Source: Vibrio crassostreae
Lineage (GTDB): Bacteria > Pseudomonadota > Gammaproteobacteria > Enterobacterales > Vibrionaceae
Direction of reading: 5' to 3'
NCBI RefSeq assembly: GCF_024347415.1
Contig: NZ_AP025476.1
Coordinates: forward strand, 434,001-498,000
DNA length: 64,000 nt
Below, piece after piece: positions 16,727 to 25,477 of this stretch. A program made the translations under genes and the position numbers. The number at the start of each line of letters is the position of its first letter. Positions within the stretch are counted from its first letter, which is position 1. The notes beneath the pieces were generated by a model. It had not been told where the DNA came from. It saw only the letters and a list, made by a program, of their open reading frames with translations, and did no database searches.

Positions 16727-17995
16727 CTAATTATCAGTGAGTTCTGATAACGCGTTTTCGATGGCCGCTGCTCTGCGCTTCTCTTGTTCTTCTCGAATAT
16801 CTTTACCTTGAAAGCCATCGGCAATAATAGCCTTAACTTCGACTTGCAGCGCTGCTTTATAGGCTGCTTCAAAACGAGCTTTTTGAGGGTAAGGCTGATC
16901 TTGTAACCCTTTACGGCCAGCGTGGTCAGCTTGGCAGCAAAGCAAGATGTCGTTAAGTCGATCTGGTTTGCGCCAAACATCGAACTTGTTGAGAACTTTA
17001 AGGAAGGTGGTTGGCTTTAACTCACCTGCACGATGGATATTAGAATGCTGCTCGCACACTAACAGCGCAAGATCTCTGAACTCATTAGGTACTCTGACTC
17101 GTTCACATAGCTTTTTGATGATCTTAACACCTGTGTGGCAGTGCATTTTGTGGCTTGGCCACTCACTTTTAGGTGTAACGCCTTTACCTAAGTCATGCAC
17201 TTGAGCAGCAAAGCGTACTGGTAACGATGGGCTTAATAGCGCAGCTTGTTGAGCAACCATCAGTGTGTGAATCCCGGTGTCGATTTCAGGGTGCCATTTT
17301 TCAGGTTGAGGGACACCAAATAGAGCGTCAATCTCTGGCAAAACAACCGCTAATGCACCACACTCTTTCAACACTGAAAGGAACACTTCTGGATGTGGCG
17401 TACTAAGTGATTTGTGCCACTCTTGCCAAACTCGTTCGGCTGTAAGGTGTGCCAGTTCTCCTGATTCAACGATTGTCGCCATCATGGTCATGGTTTCAGG
17501 TGCAATCGTAAAGTTTAGGTGGTGAAGCTTGGCAGCGAAACGGGCAACACGCAGCACACGAAGCGGATCTTCAACAAAGGCATCGGATACGTGTCTAAGA
17601 ATACGATCGGAGAGATCTTGTTGGCCATGGTAAGGATCGTGAAGGTTGCCTTCATCATCTTGTGCGATGGCGTTAATGGTTAGATCTCGGCGCATCAGAT
17701 CTTCTTCCAAACTCACGTCTGGAGCGAAGTAACATTCGAAGCCTGTGTAACCAGAGCCTGATTTTCTCTCGGTGCGAGCTAGTGCGTGCTCTTCCTTGGT
17801 TTTTGGATGCAGGAATACCGGGAAGTCTTTACCCACCGCAGTGAAGCCAAGGCTTTCCATCTGTTGAGGCGTACTGCCGACCACGACCCAATCTTTATCA
17901 TAGCTATCAATATTGAGTAGCTTATCGCGCACTGCCCCACCGACTAGATAGCGCTGTAGCCCATTCTCTTCTGGTAGGCTATCGTATATTTGCAA
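16727..17995 (-). CDS. cca: CCA-adding enzyme (tRNA nucleotidyltransferase with HD domain)
   Basis: Cca adds or repairs the CCA end of tRNAs and, with its HD domain, may remove 2',3'-phosphates. The nucleotidyltransferase head shows YLVGGAVRDKLL and KDWVVVG, followed by DLMRRDLTINAIA and the RVLRVARFAAKL motif. The HD phosphohydrolase domain is around 225-330 (AAQVHDLGKG, SHKMHCHTGV). I chose the TTG at 17995 because GAGGTG lies 5 bases upstream; it gives 422 residues. An ATG at 18043 would add 16 residues and remains possible. Normal CCA enzymes begin within 3 residues of YLVGG, so this protein has a small N-terminal extension either way. Confidence 0.92.
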   Translation of the reverse strand: MQIYDSLPEENGLQRYLVGGAVRDKLLNIDSYDKDWVVVGSTPQQMESLGFTAVGKDFPVFLHPKTKEEHALARTERKSGSGYTGFECYFAPDVSLEEDLMRRDLTINAIAQDDEGNLHDPYHGQQDLSDRILRHVSDAFVEDPLRVLRVARFAAKLHHLNFTIAPETMTMMATIVESGELAHLTAERVWQEWHKSLSTPHPEVFLSVLKECGALAVVLPEIDALFGVPQPEKWHPEIDTGIHTLMVAQQAALLSPSLPVRFAAQVHDLGKGVTPKSEWPSHKMHCHTGVKIIKKLCERVRVPNEFRDLALLVCEQHSNIHRAGELKPTTFLKVLNKFDVWRKPDRLNDILLCCQADHAGRKGLQDQPYPQKARFEAAYKAALQVEVKAIIADGFQGKDIREEQEKRRAAAIENALSELTDN

Positions 17996-18079
17996 CTTAT
18001 CACCTCGAAATGTTTTATCACTGCTGGACTTTACGGCAAGCAATGGTACTTTCCATTAATCGTAATTATAGGGCAGCAC

Positions 18080-19750
18080 ATGTATAAGGAATATTTTGGC
18101 TTCGTTGAGATGCCATTTTCGATTGTACCAAATTCTCGCTATTTGTTTTTGAGTCAACGCCATCAAGAAGCGATGCAGAACCTACAAGCCGGTTTAGGCG
18201 AAGGCGGGGGCTTTGCAATGCTTACTGGTGAGGTGGGTACAGGGAAAACAACGGTTGCTAAGGCGATGTTGTCTTCTTTGGATCGTCATACTCAGGCTGG
18301 CCTTATACTTAATCCTACGTTTTCCAATACGGATTTACTTGAAGCTATCTGCGATGAGTTTGAGGTCGAGTACCCAGAACAAGCATCCTTGAAGCAGCTG
18401 AGTCAGGCGATTCACTACTTCTTATTGGATAGCCATGCAGAGGGCATTCAAACCTTATTGGTGATAGACGAAGCTCAACACCTTGCTGCCGATGTGTTGG
18501 AGCAGCTTCGCCTTTTAACTAATTTGGAAACCGACAGTCGTAAGCTATTAAAAGTATTGTTGGTTGGTCAACCTGAATTACAACAGCATTTGCAGACCAC
18601 ACAACTGCGTCAATTGGCGCAGCGTATTACAGGGCGTTATCATTTATTGCCTCTCAATATTGAAGAGGCCGGTAAGTACATCGCGTTTCGTCTGGAGACG
18701 GCAGGTGGTGAGCAGATGTTGTTCTCGAATCGCTCCGTTAAGCTGATCGCCCAATATACACATGGTATTCCAAGGCTCATTAACTTGGTGTGCGATAAGG
18801 CCCTACAGTTAGCTTTTCATGATGGAGAGCAAACACCGAGCAATGAAACAGTCAATAAAGCCTGCCAGCAGGTGATGGCGTTTCAAGCCGAGGTTTACCG
18901 TGTCGATAAACCTCGCGCAGCGAGCGCGATACCAAAGCTCGTTCAGTACGCTGGTGCAGCCACCTTGAGTGTCGCACTTGCGATGGCAACTTTTAACTTT
19001 GCCCCAACGTACATAGATTCATGGTTAACAACTGAACCTTCAAATGAAGCCCAAACAGTAAGCTCAGCCAAGATGCAGCGGTCGTTAGTGGTGGATATGC
19101 CTAAGGCTGTTGCTGAGCCAGAAACAGACAAGTTCGCGCTGCCACTACATATTCAACAACACTTGATGCAAGGGACTAACCGCTCGCTGGCTATCAAGGA
19201 TTTATACACCCTTTGGGGATACCAGTCTTCATTGCGAGACGGTTTATGTCTAAGCGAGCCGCAAAGTGTTTTCGTATGTGAACAGCAACAATCTAGCTTG
19301 GATGATTTACTTGAGTTAGGCGTTCCTGTGGTGTTGAACTTAGACATAGAACAAGAATCTGTGTTTGCGGTGCTTTATGGCGTATCACAAGATTCTGTCG
19401 AACTACTGGTTAACGAAAAACTCTTAGTCATGCCGAAGCAATCTCTAGAGCAGATCTGGCAGGGTGATTATGTCGCGATTTGGAAACAGCCGCTGCGAGA
19501 GACGCTGAAAGAGGGTTACCAAGGTGAAGCTGTGGCTTTGCTTGATTTGTTGCTTTCTGAGGTGTTGGGAGAGGTTGTGTCTGGTAGTGATGTATTTGAT
19601 TACGAATTAAAAATGAAGGTTGAAGCGTTTCAAACTTGGCAAAGTATGTCGGTCGACGGCATCGCAGGTCAACGAACATTAGCAAGGTTGCAAAGATTAG
19701 CTCAGCTTGATTCTCCGAAGTTGATGTCATTAAGTGGAGGGGCAAGCTAA
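18080..19750 (+). CDS. gspA: General secretion pathway ATPase GspA (ExeA-like)
   Basis: GspA (ExeA) with GspB remodels peptidoglycan so that the type II secretion secretin can assemble in the outer membrane. The ATG at 18080 gives 556 residues, starting MYKEYFGFVEMPFSIVPNSR, the typical ExeA start. The AAA+ domain fills about 40-270, with Walker A GEVGTGKTT and Walker B LLVIDEAQH. A single membrane span lies near 293-315. The periplasmic tail ends with a peptidoglycan-binding domain (KVEAFQTWQSMSVDGIAGQRTLARL). The stop codon overlaps the gspB ATG by one base. The 5' end is divergent from cca, with little intergenic space. Confidence 0.93.
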   Translation: MYKEYFGFVEMPFSIVPNSRYLFLSQRHQEAMQNLQAGLGEGGGFAMLTGEVGTGKTTVAKAMLSSLDRHTQAGLILNPTFSNTDLLEAICDEFEVEYPEQASLKQLSQAIHYFLLDSHAEGIQTLLVIDEAQHLAADVLEQLRLLTNLETDSRKLLKVLLVGQPELQQHLQTTQLRQLAQRITGRYHLLPLNIEEAGKYIAFRLETAGGEQMLFSNRSVKLIAQYTHGIPRLINLVCDKALQLAFHDGEQTPSNETVNKACQQVMAFQAEVYRVDKPRAASAIPKLVQYAGAATLSVALAMATFNFAPTYIDSWLTTEPSNEAQTVSSAKMQRSLVVDMPKAVAEPETDKFALPLHIQQHLMQGTNRSLAIKDLYTLWGYQSSLRDGLCLSEPQSVFVCEQQQSSLDDLLELGVPVVLNLDIEQESVFAVLYGVSQDSVELLVNEKLLVMPKQSLEQIWQGDYVAIWKQPLRETLKEGYQGEAVALLDLLLSEVLGEVVSGSDVFDYELKMKVEAFQTWQSMSVDGIAGQRTLARLQRLAQLDSPKLMSLSGGAS

Positions 19751-20697
19751 TGTCACGCATTATGCACGAGCTGAATCAGTCTTCGGTTACACAATCATCT
19801 ATCAATAAATCTAGCTTTAAAGGCTACCAAAATCACCATGTGCCGAACTCGGCAAAGAGCATCAGTAACAAACGTGGTTCGTCGTTAGCCATGGGGTTAC
19901 TTCTTTTGCTTGTGCCTTCTTTGTTGGTAGGCGGTACCTTGGTTTATCAATCATACAATCAACAGCAAACTGCGCCTCAGCTATTAGCCACGACGCTTCC
20001 TAATACACAAACACAGCCAGTTATTGAATCTCAAACTTCTGATGTGGATACTGCAGGCTTGAATGCTGTGGAAGAGGTTAAAGATGACCCCTTGTTTGTG
20101 GTTCGTCCTGCGCCAGTTAGCCAAGCTTTGAAAGCACTGCCACGTCAAGAGATGTATGCACAGATTGACTTTGAAAGTACAAATGTCGCAGGCGGATCTA
20201 TTGTGCCTTTGGCTAGCTCAGAGAGCAGTGCTCGAACGTCAGAGGAATCAGAACTGTCACTGGCTCAGCCTGAGGTTCAGCCAGGTGTAAGCAATGAAAG
20301 CACTGCTCTGCAATCGGATAGTGATCTGCTGCAAGGGCTAGATCTCAGTGAGTTACCACCTGATTTAGCATTGAAGCTTGAATCCATCATGGGTGAGCAA
20401 CAAAGCGCTCCTGAGCCGATGGACTCTAGACCTGCAGGGCAAAGAGGTTCTCAGGTCATTGAATTGGAAACGCACACTAATAGTTTATCAGGAGTGCTAC
20501 CTAAGTTAGATCTACAAACTCATATGTACTCGAGTAGCGAAACCAAGCGTTGGGTAAAAGTGAACGGCCAAGAAGTGGCTCAAGGAGATTGGATTGGACA
20601 AGACATTCAATTACTTGAGATTAAGCCACAATCGGTAATCATAGAGTTCAATCAGCAGAAGATAGAAATCCCAGCTCTGTACGAATGGAAAGGCTAG
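19750..20697 (+). CDS. gspB: General secretion pathway protein GspB (ExeB-like)
   Basis: The 315-residue product has a cytoplasmic stretch of about 45 residues, one membrane span (about 46-66, MGLLLLLVPSLLVGGTLVY), a long low-complexity periplasmic linker rich in Ser, Glu and Gln, and a C-terminal GspB domain (THMYSSSETKRWVKVNGQEV ... IIEFNQQKIEIPALYEWKG). ExeB partners ExeA and contacts the secretin. Overlap with gspA indicates coupled translation. The main gsp operon is not in this window, which matches the usual separate placement of these two genes in vibrios. Confidence 0.9.
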   Translation: MSRIMHELNQSSVTQSSINKSSFKGYQNHHVPNSAKSISNKRGSSLAMGLLLLLVPSLLVGGTLVYQSYNQQQTAPQLLATTLPNTQTQPVIESQTSDVDTAGLNAVEEVKDDPLFVVRPAPVSQALKALPRQEMYAQIDFESTNVAGGSIVPLASSESSARTSEESELSLAQPEVQPGVSNESTALQSDSDLLQGLDLSELPPDLALKLESIMGEQQSAPEPMDSRPAGQRGSQVIELETHTNSLSGVLPKLDLQTHMYSSSETKRWVKVNGQEVAQGDWIGQDIQLLEIKPQSVIIEFNQQKIEIPALYEWKG

Positions 20698-20730
20698 CGA
20701 GTTCTATAAGTATTTAGATAACAGACAAAT

Positions 20731-20758
20731 AAAAAGGAGCACCTAGGTGCTCCTTTTT
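20731..20758. terminator. Bidirectional terminator between gspB and the SH3-domain gene
   Basis: A perfect 28-base palindrome (AAAAAGGAGCACCT and its complement) ends in T-runs on both strands. It lies 33 bases after gspB and 44 bases after the stop of the convergent gene. Confidence 0.85.
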
Positions 20759-20802
20759 GATATTCGATACTGAATTTACTGTACCTGATACAAGCGTTAA
20801 GT

Positions 20803-21414
20803 CTACGCCCAACCGTTTGGTGACTTTCTGCGACGAGGCATGATGTGTGGCAGAACAAGGCCAAGAAGTAGACCAATACCCGCAACACCACCACCGTACA
20901 TGAAGTACTTTAATAGTAGGTCGTCTTTTTGAGTGTCTAGCTTAGCGCGTAGTTCACGGTTCTCTGTTTGAGAGCTCGTCAGCTGCTGGCTAATTTCACT
21001 GTAGTTCTGTTCTAGTTCAGCAATCTGCTTGTTACGAGAATCTAGAGAGCTTGCTAGGCCAGCTTTTTCGCTGTCAGCACTCTGACGAGCGTTCGCTAGC
21101 TTGCCTTTAACTTCTGTCAGCTCTTTCTCTAGCTTAGGCATGCGCAGTGCCATGCTTTCTTTTGTGCTTACAAACTTGCTTTCAACCCAACCTTTACGGC
21201 CACGGTTGTCTTGAATTTGGGTGTAACCTGTACTCTTGTTAGTTTGTAGGTATGTAATCTTTTCACCAGCATCAACACTACCTATGATACGGAAGGTGTT
21301 GTTTGGGCCAGAATGCATATAAGTAAATAGTTTGTCAGCAATATAACGGTCTTGTGCAAAGGCAGCTGGAGCCGCAAGCATTGCGAACAAAACTAAGCTA
21401 ATCAGTTTTTTCAC
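20803..21414 (-). CDS. TIGR04211-family SH3 domain membrane protein (YgiM-like)
   Basis: The 203-residue protein starts with a cleavable signal peptide (MKKLISLVLFAMLAAPAAFA, cut before QDRYI). A bacterial SH3 domain follows at about 22-90 (LFTYMHSGPNNTFRIIGSV, GRKGWVESKFV). Then comes a long coiled coil (about 95-165), one membrane span (about 170-190, YFMYGGGVAGIGLLLGLVLP) and a basic tail RRRK. It should sit in the inner membrane with the SH3 domain in the periplasm. This layout is that of E. coli YgiM, whose role is not settled. In E. coli ygiM also lies next to ygiF, as it nearly does here. Confidence 0.88.
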   Translation of the reverse strand: MKKLISLVLFAMLAAPAAFAQDRYIADKLFTYMHSGPNNTFRIIGSVDAGEKITYLQTNKSTGYTQIQDNRGRKGWVESKFVSTKESMALRMPKLEKELTEVKGKLANARQSADSEKAGLASSLDSRNKQIAELEQNYSEISQQLTSSQTENRELRAKLDTQKDDLLLKYFMYGGGVAGIGLLLGLVLPHIMPRRRKSPNGWA

Positions 21415-21505
21415 AGTAAATCCCTTAACGATTCAAATTGGGTAGGCGTATGAGTCAGCCTCAATCAGCAAATAATATTTAGTTTCTTTATGCGGTGCAA
21501 CAAAG

Positions 21506-21526
21506 AAGGGAGGCAAAGCCTCCCTT
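21506..21526 (-). terminator. Terminator downstream of pit
   Basis: AAGGGAGGC pairs with GCCTCCCTT around a three-base loop, about 95 bases past the pit stop codon on the minus strand. The T-run is interrupted (TCTTTG), so it is probably moderate in strength. Confidence 0.65.
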
Positions 21527-21619
21527 TCTGTGCGTTTGAGTCAATAATGACATGGCATTTACATATCGTTACTGAAGCTCACACTATTCTGACGCTAGTA
21601 TTCACTAACGCAGTCGCGA

Positions 21620-22882
21620 TTACATAGTAAACGCAGCTTGAATTCCGTAGAAGAACACAACAGCAAGTAGAGCACCTGCAGGCAGTGTCACAATCCAAGA
21701 AGCCACGATATTTCGTACAACGCCTAAGTTTAGCGCTGCGATACCACGAGCAAAACCAACACCTAATACTGCACCAACTAGTGTCTGTGTAGTAGAGATT
21801 GGAAGGCCAGTACCTGAAGCTAGTACAACCGTACATGCAGTTGCAAGTTGTGCAGCAAAGCCACGGCTTGGTGTTAATTCTGTAATACCAGTACCAACGG
21901 TTGCCATTACTTTATGACCCATTGTTGCAAGACCAACAACGATACCGAAACCACCTAGAGGAAGAATCCACCATGCGATAGTACTCTTACCTGTGATTTC
22001 ACCCATGTGCTCAACGGTTGATACAACAGCAGACAGTGGACCAATCGCGTTCGCAACGTCGTTTGAACCGTGTGCAAATGCCATCGCACAAGCTGTGATA
22101 ACCATTAGTACCGAGAAGATGCCTTCAACACCGGCAAAGCCGTGGTCTTCTTCGCGGTTAGCAAATTTCTTCTGGATGTATAGGTAACCGCCGATCATAA
22201 CAAGCGCAGAAACGCCAGCAGCCCAAACCCATGCTTCAGTGTTGCTTAGGTGAAGACCAACGTGCTTAAGACCTTTCTTGATGGTTACAAGTGCAATCAC
22301 CATCGTTGTGATGAACATGTATACCGGTACAAAGCGCTTCGCGTTGAATAGCGGGTTCTCTGTATCAAAAATCAGTCGTTGAGCACTTACAAATATCACG
22401 TAAGCGAAGAAGCCGGAAATAACGGGTGTGATAATCCAACTGCCCACAATACCTTGAACACTGTTCCAGTCTACAGCTTCAGTACCTACAGAAATACAAG
22501 CAAAACCGATGATTGCACCGATGATTGAGTGAGTCGTAGAAACCGGCCAGCCCATGTAAGAAGCTAGAAGTAGCCATGTACCAGCAGCAAGAAGTGCTGA
22601 CATCATGCCGTACACAAGTACATCTGGTTGATGAGCGAATAGAGACGTTTCGATAACACCTTTACGGATCGTGTCTGTTACTTCGCCGCCCGCAAGGTAA
22701 GCACCTGCGAATTCAAAGATCATTGCGATAATGATCGCTTGTTTAACGGTTAGAGCTTTAGAGCCTACTGAGGTGCCCATTGCGTTCGCAACGTCATTTG
22801 CACCAATACCAATAGCCATCAAGAAACCGAAAGCTGCTGCAACAATAATCAGGACAGTGCCGTAGTTAGCAAGGATATCCAT
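21620..22882 (-). CDS. pit: Inorganic phosphate transporter, PiT family
   Basis: The 420-residue membrane protein has about ten spans. It carries the duplicated PiT signature: GIGANDVANAMGTSVGSKAL near 25-45 and HGSNDVANAIGPLSAV near 265-285. It imports phosphate (probably as a metal-phosphate) using the proton or sodium gradient. A DUF47 protein gene lies directly upstream in the same direction, a pairing seen widely and thought to tune transport. It is homologous to E. coli PitA/PitB but shorter than those (about 500), as in the PiT-DUF47 operon type. Confidence 0.93.
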   Translation of the reverse strand: MDILANYGTVLIIVAAAFGFLMAIGIGANDVANAMGTSVGSKALTVKQAIIIAMIFEFAGAYLAGGEVTDTIRKGVIETSLFAHQPDVLVYGMMSALLAAGTWLLLASYMGWPVSTTHSIIGAIIGFACISVGTEAVDWNSVQGIVGSWIITPVISGFFAYVIFVSAQRLIFDTENPLFNAKRFVPVYMFITTMVIALVTIKKGLKHVGLHLSNTEAWVWAAGVSALVMIGGYLYIQKKFANREEDHGFAGVEGIFSVLMVITACAMAFAHGSNDVANAIGPLSAVVSTVEHMGEITGKSTIAWWILPLGGFGIVVGLATMGHKVMATVGTGITELTPSRGFAAQLATACTVVLASGTGLPISTTQTLVGAVLGVGFARGIAALNLGVVRNIVASWIVTLPAGALLAVVFFYGIQAAFTM

Positions 22883-23010
22883 CGTAATACCTAGTTGTTT
22901 GATAACAAGCGGAACAAATTTAGACGCAAAAAAACGCTCAGCGAGAGAAATACTCAGCGCATAAGTGGTTTGTTCAAAAAATGCTCTTCGTTATATGGTT
23001 AACGTATGAT

Positions 23011-23697
23011 TTAAGATCGAGAAAGCATTACTTCAAGACGAGCGCCTACACGCTGTGCTTGATCTGCAATACCACCAACCCATTCAAGAATTTTGTATAA
23101 GAACATGATATCAACTGGATTCAGATCGCCTTCAATCGCCATTAGTTGTTGGCGTAGTTCGATCTGCATCGCATCCGTGTCATCTTCAATTACATCTAAT
23201 TGATGAATCATTTCGGCAACGAGTGTTACTTCACGGCCTTTAAAGCCAGTCTCAAGTAATTCGTCTAATTCATTGATTACGTTTTGTGCTTGGTTCGCTG
23301 CATCTAGACAACGTTTAACGTAAGCGATGAAGTTTTCTTGCATAGGAGCAGGAATGACAAGTTGACGACCATATACACGGCCAGCAATGTCTTTCGCTAG
23401 GTTTGCGAGTTTGTCTTGTTGCGTTAATAGCTCCAACATATCGGTGCGATCAACTGGCATAAACAAACCACGAGGAAGTTTAAGGCGAATTTCACGTTTT
23501 AGTACGTCAGCTTCTTTCTCAAGGTGAGAAATTTGAGCTCGAATTTCTGATGCTTTTTCCCAGTCACCTTTTGAAGAAACTTCAAAGAAATTAACTAGGT
23601 GAGAACAACATTCGTTCACGCATACTACGTGACGCTGCAAAGGTTTAATTGGGGACTTTGCAAATAACCCCATAATTGTATTTACTGGCATGGTCAT
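23011..23697 (-). CDS. DUF47/TIGR00153 PhoU-like protein partnered with Pit
   Basis: The 228-residue protein is all-helical and cytoplasmic, with no signal or membrane segment. It begins MTMPVNTIMGLFAKSPIKPL, typical of the TIGR00153 family. Acidic helices such as EKEADVLKREIRLKLPRGLF and IHQLDVIEDDTDAMQIELR resemble PhoU, which binds metal clusters. The gene is 128 bases upstream of pit in the same direction, so the two probably form an operon. The protein likely regulates Pit, an inference from the widespread pairing. The ATG at 23691 (MPVNT) is an equally possible start. Confidence 0.88.
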   Translation of the reverse strand: MTMPVNTIMGLFAKSPIKPLQRHVVCVNECCSHLVNFFEVSSKGDWEKASEIRAQISHLEKEADVLKREIRLKLPRGLFMPVDRTDMLELLTQQDKLANLAKDIAGRVYGRQLVIPAPMQENFIAYVKRCLDAANQAQNVINELDELLETGFKGREVTLVAEMIHQLDVIEDDTDAMQIELRQQLMAIEGDLNPVDIMFLYKILEWVGGIADQAQRVGARLEVMLSRS

Positions 23698-23898
23698 CCA
23701 ACCTAATAAATAATAACCTTAAAACAACATACACCATATTCATGGTGAAATGTTAAGCGATGGCTACAAAGTCGCGCATGTTAACCTAATCAATCTCTCA
23801 TTAAAACTGTTTTAGATCATCATAAGGGCGATATTTCTGACTTGCCGACTTTTCAAATTGGCAATATCCTGTCCCTATCTTCACAGAAAGGTATAACT

Positions 23899-25416
23899 AT
23901 GGAAACCGAGATAGAACTGAAGTTTTTTGTTTCTCCTGAATTTTCAGAGACTTTACGCAATAAAATTGCTGAAACTAAAGTACTTCAGCACAGTTGTCGT
24001 GAGCTAGGTAACATCTACTTTGACACCGCTGACAACTGGCTACGTAAGCACGATACCGGCTTACGCATTCGACGCTTTGATGACGTATTTGTACAAACCG
24101 TAAAGACAGCGGGTCGTGTGGTTGCTGGCCTGCATCAAAGGCCTGAATACAATGCAGAACATGACAGCAACGAACCTAAGCTCGCCCTGCACCCAGAGGA
24201 TATCTGGCCGGCAGGTAAAGACATCGAAACGTTGCAAGCTGAGCTGACTCCTCTGTTCTCTACCAACTTCACGCGCGAGCAGTGGTTGATTGGTATGCCT
24301 GATGGCAGTCAAGTCGAGGTCGCATTCGACCAGGGCTTCGTTGAGTCAGGTGACCTGCAAGAACCGATTTGCGAAGTCGAATTAGAACTTAAATCTGGTC
24401 AAACGGATGCGCTATTTACATTGTCTCGCCAATTCTGCGAACAAGGTGGCATGCGTTTGGGCAATCTAAGCAAAGCTGCTAAGGGTTACCGCCTTGCTCA
24501 AGGTTATCAAGGAGATGAAGTTACTCCTTTAACTTTAGTTGATACTGATAAAAGTGATACCGTTGAATCGTGTTTCATTCAATCTTTAGAGCACGCTCTC
24601 GCTCATTGGCACTATCATGAGCAGATCTTCACCGAGCGCCAATCTATTGAAGCGTTACATGAGATCAGCCACTCGCTCAGTTTTATTCGTCAAACCTTCA
24701 CTATCTACGGTGGCATTGTCCCAAGACGTGCGAGTGCTATTTTACGTCAAGAGTTGAAGTGGCTTGAGCAAGAGCTCGACTGGCTGAAAAGCTATGACCA
24801 TTTCGAAGACTTGCTGGAAGATAAAGGACACGTACTACGTAAACTCGATGCGCGTAAGTTCTTAGTGGCTGAGCTTAAAGAGATGCAAGAGCAATTGCCA
24901 GATCGGGAAGAGTTACTAACCTTGCTGAGCTCTGCTCGTTACACTGGTTTATTGTTAGATCTGAGCCGCTGGATCTTGTCTCGTGGCTGGCAACCTTTCT
25001 TAGATGAGAAAGCGCGTGAACAAATGGGTCGTGGTATCGAATGGTTTTCCGTGCAGCAACTCGATCGCACATGGGCTGACTTGATGGAAGCTTTCCCGCC
25101 AGAACGAGTGATGACCAGCCAAGCGTATATTGAACAGCAATACCGTTTGATGCGTAATCTGTATTCTGGTGTTGGCTTCGCGAGTTTATATGATGACGCT
25201 GAACGAAACAGCTTCCGCTTGCCATGGGCCGATATGGTGCAAGGTATTGATGACTTGCTGGCACTTAAAACATTAGAGCCTTTGACTGAGAAGTTGGAAG
25301 GCGACGAGAAGGTTCAGCTAGAGCGTTGGTTGGCTCGTCAAGAAGTGTCTATTCTGCATGCGATGGAACAAACACGCCAAATCAGTGTTGAGGTTGAGCC
25401 ATACTGGCAAGACTAA
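23899..25416 (+). CDS. ygiF: Inorganic triphosphatase, CYTH and CHAD domains (YgiF-like)
   Basis: The N-terminal CYTH domain (about 1-200) opens with the ExExK motif (METEIELKFFV), and carries charged strands such as GLRIRRFDD and EVELELKSGQ, which bind a triphosphate with Mg ions. A helical CHAD domain (about 215-490), rich in conserved His, follows and is thought to bind polyphosphate. The ATG at 23899 is preceded by AGAAAGG; the upstream frame would spoil the CYTH start. The product is 505 residues. E. coli YgiF hydrolyses inorganic triphosphate and lies beside ygiM and glnE; the same genes cluster here. Confidence 0.92.
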   Translation: METEIELKFFVSPEFSETLRNKIAETKVLQHSCRELGNIYFDTADNWLRKHDTGLRIRRFDDVFVQTVKTAGRVVAGLHQRPEYNAEHDSNEPKLALHPEDIWPAGKDIETLQAELTPLFSTNFTREQWLIGMPDGSQVEVAFDQGFVESGDLQEPICEVELELKSGQTDALFTLSRQFCEQGGMRLGNLSKAAKGYRLAQGYQGDEVTPLTLVDTDKSDTVESCFIQSLEHALAHWHYHEQIFTERQSIEALHEISHSLSFIRQTFTIYGGIVPRRASAILRQELKWLEQELDWLKSYDHFEDLLEDKGHVLRKLDARKFLVAELKEMQEQLPDREELLTLLSSARYTGLLLDLSRWILSRGWQPFLDEKAREQMGRGIEWFSVQQLDRTWADLMEAFPPERVMTSQAYIEQQYRLMRNLYSGVGFASLYDDAERNSFRLPWADMVQGIDDLLALKTLEPLTEKLEGDEKVQLERWLARQEVSILHAMEQTRQISVEVEPYWQD

Positions 25417-25450
25417 ACTCAACACCTGTATCAATATAAGTATGAATTTG

Positions 25451-25477
25451 AAAATAGGGCTTCGGCCCTATTTTTTT
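25451..25477. terminator. Bidirectional terminator between ygiF and the K+ channel gene
   Basis: AAAATAGGGC pairs with GCCCTATTTT around a stable TTCG tetraloop. The TAG stop codon of the channel gene (minus strand, 25468-25470) is inside the stem. Confidence 0.88.
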
